64,000 nt of DNA from an uncultured Eubacteriales bacterium. GTDB lineage: Bacteria; Bacillota; Clostridia; Oscillospirales; CAG-272. The DNA lies in contig CAKRZE010000010.1 of the NCBI GenBank assembly GCA_934432725.1, forward strand, positions 1 to 64,000, in the 5' to 3' direction. The translations under genes were made by a program, and so were the position numbers. Below the pieces are notes generated by a model. The model was not told where the DNA came from. It saw nothing but the letters and a program-made list of their open reading frames with translations, and did no database searches. This document shows, one piece after another, positions 17,375 through 27,540 of this stretch; within the stretch, counting starts at the first letter, position 1; the number at the start of each line of letters is the position of its first letter.

Positions 17375-17986
17375 TTAATCCTCGGAATACGTATGCATCT
17401 TCTTCAAAAAGGTTTTTCTGTGCACGGGAGACGGTCCGAGACGGTTCAGCGCAATATAGTGCTGCTTGGTAGGATAGCCCTTGTGCGCGGCAAAGCCGTA
17501 GCCCGGATACTGCCGGTCAAGCTCCTCCATCAAACGGTCCCTCTGCACCTTGGCAAGCACCGATGCCGCCGCAATATTCGGCGACTTTGCATCCCCTCCC
17601 ACAACGGCAACCGCCCGCTGCGCAAAGCCGCGTGCGATGCTTCCGTCAACCAGCACAAGCCCGGGCTGGGGACTGAGCTTTGCAATCGCGCGCCGCATGG
17701 CAAGCAGGGATGCCTGCAGAATGTTCATCTCATCGATTTCCGCCTCGGATGCCATGGCAATGCCGTATGAGCATGCAGCCTCAAGAATCGTATCGTACAG
17801 GGCTTCTCTTTTCTTTGCGGTCAGCTTTTTGGAGTCATCAAGACCCTCAAGCTGTATTCCGCGCGGCAGAATCACCGCAGCGGCGCAGACCGGTCCGGCA
17901 AGCGGTCCCCGTCCCGCCTCATCCGTCCCGCAGATGACAAGGCTTCCCGCCGCATCATACTCCGATTCAATATTCCAGTTCAGCAT
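17375..17986 (-). CDS. rnhB: Ribonuclease HII
   Basis: 203 aa. It removes the RNA strand of RNA-DNA hybrids, including single ribonucleotides in DNA. The catalytic acidic residues are in CGTDEAGRGPLAGPV (Asp and Glu), VDGS (Asp), and the conserved SPNIAAASVLAKVQRD block. ATG follows GGAGGAGCG. In Firmicutes rnhB commonly follows rbgA (ylqF), as here, though 402 bp apart. Confidence 0.96.
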   Translation of the reverse strand: MLNWNIESEYDAAGSLVICGTDEAGRGPLAGPVCAAAVILPRGIQLEGLDDSKKLTAKKREALYDTILEAACSYGIAMASEAEIDEMNILQASLLAMRRAIAKLSPQPGLVLVDGSIARGFAQRAVAVVGGDAKSPNIAAASVLAKVQRDRLMEELDRQYPGYGFAAHKGYPTKQHYIALNRLGPSPVHRKTFLKKMHTYSED

Positions 17987-18388
17987 AACGCTCCTCCGTC
18001 ATTCTTATCACCGTTCCTCCGAATTGCAGCCGGTCCTGCAAAAAACCGTCATCCTTCGGACAGCAAAATCGCAAACTGCCGGCAGAAGGACGTATCGCTC
18101 CGTTTTCCGAACGTCTTCCCGCCTTGCTGCGGGTCCGTGAGGCAAATCCGGAAACGGTCAGCCGATGAAACCGGCAAACGCCGCCGGAGGCTTTTTCTTT
18201 CCATCCCGCGGCCGCTTTCATCCATCCCGTCCGCCAGACGGCAAAAGCCGCAAAGCACCGATGAATCCATTTGTCATTCCGCCCTACATCTCCGGACACA
18301 GTGCCCGAAAGGCTTCCGGACTTTCCGTTCTCCGATGCCGAAAATCCGCAGCTCAGCCGCCGCCTGCCGGAAAATCGCACGGCGCCCC
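17987..18388. other. 402-bp spacer between rbgA and rnhB
   Basis: GC-rich, no credible gene, promoter or terminator seen apart from the rnhB ribosome binding site. Lies inside a row of genes that is normally tightly packed. Confidence 0.5.
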
Positions 18389-19318
18389 TTACGGAGTCTC
18401 CGGCAGCCCGTCCGTTTCTGCCGCTGCATTTTCTTTCTCACCGGAAGCACAGTCCTCCGGCAGCTCCAGGGTAATACGCCCAATCTTGCCGCTCCGGAAT
18501 TCATCCAAAAGCATATTGGCGGTCCGCTCCTCATCGATTTCGCCGCCCGCTATCAGAAAGCCGCGCCTTCTGCCGATCAGAAGAAACAGCTCCTCATCGG
18601 TCAGGTCCCGGTACCGCTCCGGATCCCCGAGCTTATAGCGCGCGGCAAGAAGCGCGGGATAGCGCTCTCTGAGAAGCCCTGCCAAAGCTGCCGCCGCAGT
18701 CTGTATTTCAAAAACCTCATCCCGGATGGCGCCCGTCACGGCAAGATTCATTCCCACCCGGCGGTTGTCAAATTTCGGCCACAGCACCCCCGGAGTATCA
18801 AGCAGCTCCAGTCCGCCCGAAGCGGGAACCCACTGCTTGTCGCGCGTAACGCCCGGACGGTTTTCCACCTTTGCCTTTTTCGCCCCGGCAAGCCGATTGA
18901 TCAGCGATGATTTTCCGACATTCGGAATTCCGCAGATCATCACCTTCAGCGTGCGTCCGGTCATTCCCTTATCTTCATAACGCTGCACCTTCTCGGAAAG
19001 CGCACGGCGGACCGCGCCGGGCAGTCCGTCAAAGCCCGATCCCGTCAGACAGTCCACAAAAATGCAGCTCCTGCCGTTTTCCGCAAAATACCGCTTCCAC
19101 CGTTCTCCTGCGGCGCGGTCGGCAAGATCCGATTTTGTCAGGACCGTCAGAATCGGCTTTCCGCCGATCATGGAGGGCAGCTCCGGATTCTGTGAGCTGA
19201 ATGGGATCCGTGCATCTGCCAGCTCCATCACAAGATCCACCTTCGGGAGCATTTCCCGGATCATCCGGTGCGTCTTTGCCATATGCCCCGGAAACCACTG
19301 AATTATATCGGTTGGCAT
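18389..19318 (-). CDS. rbgA: Ribosome biogenesis GTPase RbgA (YlqF)
   Basis: 309 aa. A circularly permuted GTPase required for late 50S subunit assembly. The N-terminal [18 protein letters not shown] is the family signature; G4 (LTKSDLAD) precedes G1 ([14 protein letters not shown]) and G3 (DTPGVLWPK), as expected for the permuted order. A C-terminal RNA-binding helical domain follows. The last 20 residues are acidic and may be disordered. Part of the lepB-rbgA-rnhB order seen in many Firmicutes. Confidence 0.96.
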   Translation of the reverse strand: MPTDIIQWFPGHMAKTHRMIREMLPKVDLVMELADARIPFSSQNPELPSMIGGKPILTVLTKSDLADRAAGERWKRYFAENGRSCIFVDCLTGSGFDGLPGAVRRALSEKVQRYEDKGMTGRTLKVMICGIPNVGKSSLINRLAGAKKAKVENRPGVTRDKQWVPASGGLELLDTPGVLWPKFDNRRVGMNLAVTGAIRDEVFEIQTAAAALAGLLRERYPALLAARYKLGDPERYRDLTDEELFLLIGRRRGFLIAGGEIDEERTANMLLDEFRSGKIGRITLELPEDCASGEKENAAAETDGLPETP

Positions 19319-19942
19319 AAAATCACCGTTCCGGCGCTGCCGGAAGCCTTTCTGTTTTGTTTGACAGACGTATTTTCCGACATGCGGAAAACCGTCAGAC
19401 CGCCTCCAAAGTGCGGCTCCTCCGACACTGAAGCGGCAAAGCGCGTCGTCCCGCCCTTTGCCGCAGTTTTATATCACAGGAATCGATTCCGGAAGCGTTC
19501 TTTCGGACGGGAAATCCGGCTGCTTCGGCAGACCGAAAGAGCGGTGCTGCCGGACCGCCGCCGTAACCGGCAGATCGCACCAAGCCCCTTCAGATATCCT
19601 GCCGGGAACAGCATACCGCCCCATACGGCGCTGCCGCAAAAATCCCGGCAAGCATGCAAGCCGTACACAATCCCCTTCATGCTCCCTGCCGCATACGGAA
19701 CAACATGTCCCATGCCGCACCGCCGGAGGAGGCTTCTCTGCCAACGGGGACTAAAGACCCGCCACCCGGCAGCTTCATCCACCGCCGCCGACGGAACAGA
19801 ACGTCCCATGCGGCACTGCCGGCAAGTCCCCCTGAAACGGCAAGGTCCGCGCAGTTGCCCGGACACCGCCCCGACAGGCGGGCAAACCATCCACCGCCCT
19901 GCTGCGCCGGTGAGCCAGAGGCACCGACCATGCTCCGGAGCT
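19319..19942. other. 624-bp spacer between lepB and rbgA, with degenerate repeats
   Basis: No credible gene. Three diverged copies of a motif like GGAACA-n(4-9)-CCCATGCGGCACTGCCGG start near 19607, 19697 and 19797, suggesting an old tandem array with a period of about 95 bp. Confidence 0.45.
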
Positions 19943-20518
19943 TCAGGACACGCTTCCGAACTCGCTCAGGGGACTGTAGCGGAATACCACCTTACCAAGC
20001 ACCAGACGCTCGTCAATCAGACCGATCGTCTTGCTCCTGCTGTCCGTGGAGCCGTTGCGGTTGTCGCCCATGACAAACACATAGCCGTCCGGCACGGTCA
20101 GAGAATCGCCGTACACCCACTTCCGCATGCCGACCCCGGAAATATAGTTCACATACGGCTCCGAAAGCGCCTCTCCGTTCACATAGACCGTCCACGTATC
20201 CCAGTCGATCCGTATCGTGTCCCCGCCCACGGCAATAATGCGCTTGACAAGCGGCTTAAAGCTGTAGGAGGCGGACTGGCAAACCACAATATCGCCCGCA
20301 GCCGGCTTATAAAACGCCTCCCGGACCACAAGCCCCTCTCCCGTTTTCAGCGTCGGAAGCATGGAGGAGCCGTCCACCACGGCAACCCGCCCGACAAACA
20401 GAAACAAAATGAATACAGCCGTCAGCGCGGCAACAAAAATTTCAAGCCAGTCAAAAAGCTCTCCGGCAATATTTTTGCCTGCCTCCGGCTCCGGAGACAT
20501 CGTTTCGTCCTTTTCCAT
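19943..20518 (-). CDS. lepB: Signal peptidase I
   Basis: 191 aa. One N-terminal membrane segment (about residues 20-42), then the extracellular catalytic domain with the nucleophile Ser in VDGSSMLPTLKTG and the general base Lys in PLVKRIIAVGGDTI; the box E GYVFVMGDNRNGSTDSR is intact. It cleaves signal peptides of secreted proteins, which here include the three surface paralogs. ATG 20518 is used because GGAGGAATTGG precedes it; an ATG five codons upstream lacks one. Confidence 0.96.
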   Translation of the reverse strand: MEKDETMSPEPEAGKNIAGELFDWLEIFVAALTAVFILFLFVGRVAVVDGSSMLPTLKTGEGLVVREAFYKPAAGDIVVCQSASYSFKPLVKRIIAVGGDTIRIDWDTWTVYVNGEALSEPYVNYISGVGMRKWVYGDSLTVPDGYVFVMGDNRNGSTDSRSKTIGLIDERLVLGKVVFRYSPLSEFGSVS

Positions 20519-20620
20519 GACCAATTCCTCCATTTCAAATCGGAACGCGGCACGCCGGAAGACGAAAGCCCGATCCGGGCTGCCCTTCCCATCGCTCCGA
20601 GGCTTTCCGCAAGCCGATTT

Positions 20621-21820
20621 TTACTTCTTTATCATGTACGACAGAAGCGCTTCTCCGTGCGGCACATAGAAGTGCTTTTCCGCGCATGCATCCTCGCAGA
20701 AGCACGCAACGCCCTCATGCGGCTCGTCCGACATATAAATCATGAACGGAACGGGATCAATCGTATGCGTCCGCAGCCGCACGGGAGTCGGATGATCGGG
20801 CAGCGCCATAATCCGAAACGGTTCTCCGGATGCCTTCAAAAACTCCAGAACCGGCTGCAAAAGCTCTTTGTCCATCCGTTCGATCGACAGGACCTTATTC
20901 TCCGTCTCCTGCCGGTGCCCGCACTCGTCCGGCGCTTCCACATGAATGTAGACAAAATCGTATCCGTCCCGGAATGCCTTGATTGCAGCCTCTGCCTTCC
21001 CGCGGTAATTGGTATTTACGTTGCCTGTGGCGCCCTCCACATCGATCGACGTCATTCCGGCGCACAGACCGATGCCCTTGATCAGGTCAACCGCCGAGAT
21101 CACGGCGCCCTTCAGCCCCCATTTTTCGGAGAAGGACGGGAGTGCGGGCTTTGCCCCCGGGCTCCAGAGCCAGATGGAGTTCGCAGGCTTGAGCCCGCGC
21201 GCCCGGCGGCTCACGTTGACCGGATGATCCCGAAGAAGCTCATAGCTCTTTTTGTAAAGAGAGAGATACGGCTCCTGCGGCAGATACTCTCCGATCCTTC
21301 TGCCGAGGATATCGTGCGGGCGCGTAAATTCCCCGTATGCCGGAGGATTATGCCAGAGAAGGCAGTGCCGATAGCTGATTCCGGGGTAAAAGGTCTTTGC
21401 CCCGTCACCGAAGGCAGCCTGAACCGCACGGATCAGCTCTGCCGCCTCTGCCGTTGTAATTTCATCGGCACTGTGATCCAGCATGGTTTTTTCCTCATAC
21501 GGAACGTCGTCCTCGGACACCGTCACGACGTTGCAGCGGAACGCGATCTGGTCCGGCTCCATCGTCAGGCCCATGGAAACCGCCTCCAGAGGAGATCTGC
21601 CGTGCGAATACCGCTTCGGATCGTACGACATGATCGCCAGATTGGCAGTATCGCTCTCGGGCACCATGCCCTGCGGCACATTGGAGACCGTACCGGTCAA
21701 AGCGTGCGCCGCCAGACCGTCAAGAACCGGCTTGACAGCGGCTTCATACGGGGTTTTTCCTCCGAGCTGCGGGACTTTTTCATCTGCAGCACCGTCATAG
21801 ACAAGAACAGCATATTTCAT
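20621..21820 (-). CDS. apgM: Cofactor-independent phosphoglycerate mutase, archaeal type
   Basis: 399 aa of the ApgM/AF1751 family (alkaline-phosphatase fold, two metal ions), interconverting 3- and 2-phosphoglycerate. Motifs: YAVLVYDGAADEKV (metal-binding Asp), MVPESDTANLAIMSYDP (nucleophile Ser), YIHVEAPDECGH, and LPDHPTPVRLRTHT. In Clostridia such proteins may be the glycolytic mutase or homoserine-kinase-like; the sequence supports the mutase family only. ATG 21820 is chosen (MKYAVLV, spacing 10 after AAAGGA). A promoter about 220 bp upstream gives an unusually long leader. Confidence 0.9.
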   Translation of the reverse strand: MKYAVLVYDGAADEKVPQLGGKTPYEAAVKPVLDGLAAHALTGTVSNVPQGMVPESDTANLAIMSYDPKRYSHGRSPLEAVSMGLTMEPDQIAFRCNVVTVSEDDVPYEEKTMLDHSADEITTAEAAELIRAVQAAFGDGAKTFYPGISYRHCLLWHNPPAYGEFTRPHDILGRRIGEYLPQEPYLSLYKKSYELLRDHPVNVSRRARGLKPANSIWLWSPGAKPALPSFSEKWGLKGAVISAVDLIKGIGLCAGMTSIDVEGATGNVNTNYRGKAEAAIKAFRDGYDFVYIHVEAPDECGHRQETENKVLSIERMDKELLQPVLEFLKASGEPFRIMALPDHPTPVRLRTHTIDPVPFMIYMSDEPHEGVACFCEDACAEKHFYVPHGEALLSYMIKK

Positions 21821-22031
21821 TGCAAACATATCCTTTCGGAATTAAATTTCGATAGTGCAGCCGCAGTCCGCACGCGGACCGGACGTCCGGTAAAATCCCG
21901 GACTGCTGCGAAAACCGCAGTAAGGAAACGGAAAAGCCGTTTCAACCCCTCCGGGCGGCTTTAAACCGGGGCTTTTTACATAGCTATCGCACGCAGGCAG
22001 CTCCGCATCTCTCAAAGACCTCAGAAGCCTT
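21821..22031 (-). promoter_or_regulatory. Long, structure-prone leader of apgM
   Basis: From the predicted start near 22032 the mRNA would carry about 210 nt of leader. It contains a stem AAAGCCG/CGGCTTT enclosing 16 nt, the palindrome ACCGGACGTCCGGT, and CTGCG-GTTTT-CGCAG. This is more than needed for translation and may be regulatory; I recognise no known riboswitch. Confidence 0.3.
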
Positions 22032-22038
22032 CCCCCGT

Positions 22039-22067
22039 ATTGTAACACATTTTCCATCGAACGGCAA
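22039..22067 (-). promoter_or_regulatory. Promoter of apgM
   Basis: TTGCCG and TACAAT with 17 bp spacing on the minus strand, about 220 bp before the apgM start codon. Confidence 0.6.
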
Positions 22068-22140
22068 GCTTTTTTCGGAATTCATTACAGCCCGCATTTC
22101 CGGCTCCGGCGCCGTACCGGCTTCTGCGGCAGACTCCGCC

Positions 22141-24537
22141 TCAGCGAAGCTCCACAACCGTCACGCCCGCATCGCCCTCTCCGTAGGTTCCCATCCGGAA
22201 GGACTTCACCCGCTTGTCTCCCTTCAGATACCGCTGGAGGGCGGCACGCAGCGCGCCGGTTCCCTTTCCGTGAATCAGCGTCACCTCATGAATCCCCGCC
22301 ATACGGGCGTCGTCCAGATATTTATCCGTCATAAACCACGCGTCTTCTCCGTTCTGCCCGCGCAGATCAAGCGAGAGCGAGAAGCTCTTGGTCAGCATAG
22401 ACTGATACGCCGCCGCGCTGACCCGCTTCTGATCCGCCGTCACGGTTTCCGCATCCTCAATCAGCTTCAGATTCCCGAGCTTCGTCCGGGTGTTGATCAT
22501 GCCGGTCCGCACCGTGACATTTCCGTTTTTATCCGGCTTTTCCGTGACAACGCCCTGCCTGCCGATGTTGATCAGCTCCACGACATCGCCCTTTCTCAGC
22601 TCCCGCGGGAGCTTATACTCCTCGTCCCGCCGTTCTCTCACCGGATTTGCAGAGGCATCCGCCTCCTTCAGCGTCCGGCGTATATCTGCCCTTGCAGCCG
22701 CAAGCTCCTCCGCAAAGCGAGCGGAATCCTGCTTTTTCTTCACATTTTCAAGCTGCTGCATCACATAATCCGCCGAAACACGGGCGCTGGCAAGCAGCTG
22801 CTGCGCTTTTTCCCTGTCTTTCTCAATCTCCCGTTCCGTGCTGTCGTATCTGGCGCGGAGCTTTGCCTCAGCATCTGTTTTGAAGGTTTCATATTCCCTG
22901 CGGAGCCTTGCCGCTTCATCGCGCTCCCGCTCCATTTCCATGCGGCTCTTTTCAAGCTGCTCAATCACGGATTCAAAGCGTTTATCGTCCGCACTGACCA
23001 GCTCCTTTGCCCGGTTGACGATCGACTCATCCAGTCCGAGCTTCAAAGATATTGCAAAGGCATTGGATTTTCCGGGTGTTCCGATGACCAGACGGTATGT
23101 CGGCTTCAGCGTCTCCACGTCAAATTCACAGGAAGCGTTCATAACGCCCTCTGTTTCCAGCGCATAGACCTTCATCTCCGCATAATGCGTGGTTGCCGCG
23201 CACAAAGCACCGGTTTCTCTGATCTTCTCAATCACGGAAACCGCAAGAGCAGCGCCCTCTGTCGGGTCCGTTCCGGCTCCCAGCTCGTCGAACAGCACCA
23301 AGCTGTTCCGGTCAGCGTCCCGGCAAATCTCCACAATCGTCTTCATATGCGCGGAAAAGGTGGACAGCGACTGTTCAATGCTCTGCTCGTCGCCTATATC
23401 CGCAAGCACCGCATCAAACACGCACATACTGGAATCCGGACCGCACGGAATATGAAGTCCCGCCTGCGTCATCAGGGAGAAAAGCCCCAGCGTCTTCAGA
23501 GACACGGTCTTTCCGCCCGTATTCGGACCGGTGATTACCAGCGTATCATACCCGCCGCCCAGTGAAATGTCGATGCTGACCACCTTTTTCCGGTCGATCA
23601 GCGGATGACGCGCCGCATGCAGCCGGATCAGGTGCGCGGAATTGATCTCCGGCTCCGCAGCATTCATCCGAAGGGAAAGCTCTGCCTTGGAAAAGATGAA
23701 GGCAAGCTCGGTGATCCGGTAATAGTCTCCGGTAATCCTGTCATACTCCGCGGCGCATTCCGCGGAAAGCTCTGCAAGAATACGCTCGATCTCATGCGCC
23801 TCTTCGCTTTGCAGCGTTCTGAGATCATTGTTTGCCTCCACCACAGCCATCGGCTCGATAAACATGGTAGAGCCGGATGCGGACGTGTCGTGGATCAGAC
23901 CCTTGATCTCGTTCTTATACTCCGCCTTCACCGGAATCACATACCGCCCGTTCCGGATCGTAATGATGTTGTCCTGAAGTTCACGGCTGTGGGAGCCGTT
24001 GACATACTGCTGCAGCGCATCCTTGATCCGGTTGTTCGTCACCCGGATCTTCCGTCTGATATCCGCAAGCGCGGGGCTTGCCTCATCGGCAATCATATCC
24101 TCCGCGAGAATGGCGCGCGCAATGCGCTCCTCAAGCGCCCGGTCAGGCTCAAGCAGATCAAATATTTCGCGCAGCCGCGCCCCCTCTCCCGCAGGAGCGT
24201 GTCCGTCATAGAAGTAATCCTTAAGCCTGCGCGCCGCACGCAGCACGCCGGCAACATCCAAAAGCTCGCGCGTGCTCAGGGATGCGCCCTTGTCCGCACG
24301 CTCCAGTGCAGCCGTCACATCGTGCACCATGCCGAAGGACGGCGCCCCCTTCCGTCCCATCATTTCTCTCGCATCGGTGGTCTGCGCCAGCTTGAGGCGG
24401 ATTCTTTCCGGATCGCTGTCCGGCGTAAGCCGGAGCGCCAGCTGCTTTGCGCCCTCAGTCAGGGCGCAGTCCGCAAGCAGCTCTGTCACCTTGTCGTATT
24501 CCAGCACAGAGAGTGCCTTATTGTTCTGTAAATTCAT
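22141..24537 (-). CDS. mutS2: Endonuclease MutS2 / ribosome-rescue factor
   Basis: About 798 aa. MutS-like lever and clamp helices, an ABC-type ATPase with Walker A TGPNTGGKTVSLKTLG and Walker B SLVLFDELGAGTDPTEGA, a long coiled coil (about residues 510-640), a KOW-like region, and a C-terminal Smr nuclease domain (LDLRGQNGEDAWF, TLIHGKGTGALR). MutS2 proteins suppress recombination and, in Bacillus, split collided ribosomes. ATG 24537 follows GGGGGAT. Not a mismatch-repair MutS: the mismatch-recognition domain is absent. Confidence 0.96.
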   Translation of the reverse strand: MNLQNNKALSVLEYDKVTELLADCALTEGAKQLALRLTPDSDPERIRLKLAQTTDAREMMGRKGAPSFGMVHDVTAALERADKGASLSTRELLDVAGVLRAARRLKDYFYDGHAPAGEGARLREIFDLLEPDRALEERIARAILAEDMIADEASPALADIRRKIRVTNNRIKDALQQYVNGSHSRELQDNIITIRNGRYVIPVKAEYKNEIKGLIHDTSASGSTMFIEPMAVVEANNDLRTLQSEEAHEIERILAELSAECAAEYDRITGDYYRITELAFIFSKAELSLRMNAAEPEINSAHLIRLHAARHPLIDRKKVVSIDISLGGGYDTLVITGPNTGGKTVSLKTLGLFSLMTQAGLHIPCGPDSSMCVFDAVLADIGDEQSIEQSLSTFSAHMKTIVEICRDADRNSLVLFDELGAGTDPTEGAALAVSVIEKIRETGALCAATTHYAEMKVYALETEGVMNASCEFDVETLKPTYRLVIGTPGKSNAFAISLKLGLDESIVNRAKELVSADDKRFESVIEQLEKSRMEMERERDEAARLRREYETFKTDAEAKLRARYDSTEREIEKDREKAQQLLASARVSADYVMQQLENVKKKQDSARFAEELAAARADIRRTLKEADASANPVRERRDEEYKLPRELRKGDVVELINIGRQGVVTEKPDKNGNVTVRTGMINTRTKLGNLKLIEDAETVTADQKRVSAAAYQSMLTKSFSLSLDLRGQNGEDAWFMTDKYLDDARMAGIHEVTLIHGKGTGALRAALQRYLKGDKRVKSFRMGTYGEGDAGVTVVELR

Positions 24538-25158
24538 AAATCCCCCATAATTACCGCACATCCGTCCGCCGGACGGCGTGCGCTCCTCACGCCCTGACCG
24601 AGCAAAGCCGTCAAAGCCGCTGCCCGCCGGTCGGAAGCACGTTCCGCATCCGGCAGGCGGCAGACGCTCCCCGGCAAGCCGACAGTCTTTCCATGTGTTT
24701 TACGACAGAAGAGAAAGCATCGCACATACAGCTGCATTTCCGCTCGCCGGCAGGAACAGCGGCTCCGTGCCGGATGAAAAGTTCTGTTTTCATGCCGCAC
24801 AGCGGCAGCGGTACACATCCCGGATGTCCAAAAGTCCTTTTCGGTGTCAAAACGTCGGGGCGGCGATCCTCAGGCAGCCCCGATGCCTCCGGCTTTGCGA
24901 AACGCCGGACGCCTTCCTCCGCGCGGAAGCGAATGTCTTGCCGTACAGGCGGAGCCGCATTCCCATCCCGCACGGACAGCCGGACGCTCCGATGGCTTTT
25001 CTTCCCGCAGAGCCTGCCTGCCGGGAGCAAAAACGGACCTTGCGTCCGGGCAAAAGCCGGTAAGGAATCCGGGGAGCGCCTTCATCGCACAGCCCGGACA
25101 GACCTCATGTCATCCGATGCAGTGCGTACACGCTGCAATGCGCGTGCGGCATCCCCGG
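24538..25158. other. 621-bp spacer between recO and mutS2
   Basis: GC-rich with several overlapping chance frames in both directions, none with a ribosome binding site or recognisable domain. I see no promoter or terminator I trust. Confidence 0.5.
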
Positions 25159-25971
25159 TCACTTTTCTCCCGGCGCTTCCGCATTCAGCCGCGGATCGGA
25201 CACCGCCTTATAAAACGACAGGGACCGAAAGCCCCGCTCCACATGATTCAGAAAATACGTTTCGCACACGGCGGCAAGCTGTTCCAGCACCTCTTCATCC
25301 GCCGCATATGAGAAAATGCGCTTCGGACCGCAGTAAATCACATACCGCATCGCATCCAGAACCTCGGAAGACAGGGGAAGAATCAGGACCGCATGATCCG
25401 CCTCTTCCCGGTTTTCTTCTCCCTCATCCTTTCCGAAAAAGCAGTCGCTGCACAGAAGCATGCCGTCCATCACATCAAGATACATCCGGTCCGCATCTCC
25501 CCTTCCGCATTCGCGGCAGGCGACAAGGTCCGGCATAAAGCCGAGCAAAGCCGATGCGCGCAGCTCAAACGTTGCCTTGATCTGCTTTTCTCCCGGCTTC
25601 CCGACCGAAAGCGCATACAGCGTGTTCAGCACAAGGGAAAGCATCTCTCCCTCGTCATTGTTTTCCATGCACACCTCGCATGCGACCTCGGCGGCATACA
25701 ACGCAAGCGCATATCTTCCGATCTCCTGCCGGATCCCGAAAAAGTTCTCAATCAGCGCGGCTTCCCGCAGCCACGATCTCCCGCGCCTGCAATCCAGCGT
25801 AAACTCCGCATAGCACAGCGGCTGTGCCACCGCCAGATACCGGTTTTTCACGCCGTGCGCCCCTTTGACCGTCACCGTTCTTTTCCCGCCCCCGGTCAGA
25901 ACGGTCAGAAGCCTGTCATTGTCGCCGTAATCGCACGCGCGGAGCACTAGCCCCTTCACCGTCTCAAACAT
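25159..25971 (-). CDS. recO: DNA repair protein RecO
   Basis: 270 aa. Acts with RecF and RecR to load RecA on gapped DNA. N-terminal OB fold (KGLVLRACDYGDNDRLLTVLT), helical middle, and a zinc site made by CRECGRGDADR and CSDCF-like Cys pairs (residues about 160-180). Start ATG after a G-rich stretch. Downstream of era, the common order in Firmicutes. Confidence 0.95.
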   Translation of the reverse strand: MFETVKGLVLRACDYGDNDRLLTVLTGGGKRTVTVKGAHGVKNRYLAVAQPLCYAEFTLDCRRGRSWLREAALIENFFGIRQEIGRYALALYAAEVACEVCMENNDEGEMLSLVLNTLYALSVGKPGEKQIKATFELRASALLGFMPDLVACRECGRGDADRMYLDVMDGMLLCSDCFFGKDEGEENREEADHAVLILPLSSEVLDAMRYVIYCGPKRIFSYAADEEVLEQLAAVCETYFLNHVERGFRSLSFYKAVSDPRLNAEAPGEK

Positions 25972-26012
25972 GCCGCATCCCCAACTCCGTTTCCGTGCCT
26001 AAGCTCACCGTC

Positions 26013-26906
26013 TCATTGCAGATCATCCGGATCAAAGCCGAAATCATGCAGCGAAGCCTGACTGTCCCGCCAGTTGCTCTTCACCTTCACCCACAGATTC
26101 AGATACACCTTTTTATCGAAAAAGCGCTCCATATCCTCCCGTGCATAGGTGCCGATCTGCTTCAGCTTTTCCCCGTTGTGTCCGATCAGGATCGTTTTGT
26201 GCGATTCCCGTTCGCAATAGACCGTTGCGCGCACAGACAGGAGTTTTTCCGTCTCCTTGAAATCCTCGATATCCACCGCCACCCCGTGCGGTATCTCCTC
26301 GTTGCAGGTGCGGAGAATCTTTTCCCGGATCATTTCCGCCGCGATTTTCCGCTCCGGCTGATCGGTCACGTCATCCTCTCCGAACATCCAGTCCCCCTCA
26401 TACAGAAACTGCTTTGCTTCGTCCAGAAGGGCATCGATATTCTTTTCCTTCATGGCGGACAGCGGCACAACCGCGGCAAAATCAAACACGGCGCTGTAGG
26501 CAAGAATCGTATCGCCGATTTCTTTTCCGTTGTGGATATCCGTCTTGTTGATGACCAGAATCGTCGGGATCTCATACGTTTTCAGCTGCTGCATGATCGC
26601 CTCCTCCGCCCTGCCGACTCTGCCCGTCGGCTCGGTTACAAGAAATGCGGCATCCACGTCCCCGATCGTGCTCTTCACGGTTTTCACCATATACTGTCCC
26701 AATTTGGTCTTCGGCTTATGCAGTCCGGGCGTGTCCATAAAGACAAACTGATCCTCGCCGCGCGTCAGTATACCAGTCACGCGGTTGCGGGTCGTCTGCG
26801 GTTTATTGGAGACAATAGCGATCTTCTCCCCGGTCAATGCGTTCAGCAGTCTGGACTTTCCGACATTCGGACGTCCGACAATCGCGATAAATGCTGTTTT
26901 TTTCAC
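26013..26906 (-). CDS. era: GTPase Era
   Basis: 297 aa. Small-subunit assembly GTPase that binds the 16S rRNA 3' end. G1 GRPNVGKSRLLNAL, G3 DTPGLHKPK, G4 NKTDI, and a C-terminal KH domain with GHNGEKLKQIG. The start is GTG at 26906 after GGGGGAATATCA; an upstream in-frame ATG would add 21 residues not seen in Era. Gene order ybeY-era-recO is conserved. Confidence 0.96.
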   Translation of the reverse strand: MKKTAFIAIVGRPNVGKSRLLNALTGEKIAIVSNKPQTTRNRVTGILTRGEDQFVFMDTPGLHKPKTKLGQYMVKTVKSTIGDVDAAFLVTEPTGRVGRAEEAIMQQLKTYEIPTILVINKTDIHNGKEIGDTILAYSAVFDFAAVVPLSAMKEKNIDALLDEAKQFLYEGDWMFGEDDVTDQPERKIAAEMIREKILRTCNEEIPHGVAVDIEDFKETEKLLSVRATVYCERESHKTILIGHNGEKLKQIGTYAREDMERFFDKKVYLNLWVKVKSNWRDSQASLHDFGFDPDDLQ

Positions 26907-27030
26907 TGATATTCCCCCACCTCCGAAGCCCGGAGGCATCCTTTCCGAAAGCCGGCGCCGCCACGGCACCGCTTCCCTCTTCCGACATCATAGGTCCGGC
27001 TGCTTCAGAAGCGTCCGGAACGTGTATTTT

Positions 27031-27540
27031 TCAGTCCGATTCCGTTTCCGTTCCGTCCCTCGGCAGCCCCATGGAGGCAAGAATCTCCTCCTGCCGTCCG
27101 AACATTTCCCGCTCATCCTCTGCGGAGGTCTCGTGGTCATAGCCAAGCAGGTGCAGAACGGAATGCACGCACAGAAACGCGGTTTCCCGCTCCATGCTGT
27201 GCCCGTACTCCGCAGCCTGGCAGGAAGCGCGCTCCAAGGAGATCACAATATCCCCCAGCACAATATTTCCCTCTCCGTCCTCCCCGTCATCAAAGATTGG
27301 GAAAGACAAAACATCCGTTGCCCTGTCCACATGCCGATATTCCCGATTCAGCGCATGAATCCTTTCGTCATCTGTCAGGGTCACGGAAACCTCCGCGCTG
27401 CCCGCAAAATGCTCATAGGCGAGCGCGGCTCTGACGGCGTCCCGGATCAGCTTGCGCAAAGCCGGTGTCACCGTAACCTTTTTCTGTTCGTTCCGGATAT
27501 AGATCCGGTGGCGGTTTTTCTTTTGATTCTGCATGGTCAT
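27031..27540 (-). CDS. ybeY: Endoribonuclease YbeY (rRNA maturation factor)
   Basis: 169 aa, metal-dependent endoribonuclease needed for 16S rRNA 3'-end processing and ribosome quality control. The zinc site HSVLHLLGYDHE (HxxxHxxxxxH) is intact, preceded by NREYRHVDRATDVLSFP. The start is uncertain: ATG 27540 (MTMQNQKK) suits the family length, but the frame stays open back to an ATG at 27744 that overlaps the end of phoH, so a longer protein with a Cys/Gly-rich N-terminus is possible. Confidence 0.92.
   Translation of the reverse strand: MTMQNQKKNRHRIYIRNEQKKVTVTPALRKLIRDAVRAALAYEHFAGSAEVSVTLTDDERIHALNREYRHVDRATDVLSFPIFDDGEDGEGNIVLGDIVISLERASCQAAEYGHSMERETAFLCVHSVLHLLGYDHETSAEDEREMFGRQEEILASMGLPRDGTETESD

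Noticed and set aside
19268..21964. 898-residue plus-strand open frame
   Set aside because: It runs antisense to rbgA, lepB and apgM, has no recognisable domain and Arg/His-rich composition, typical of a shadow frame.
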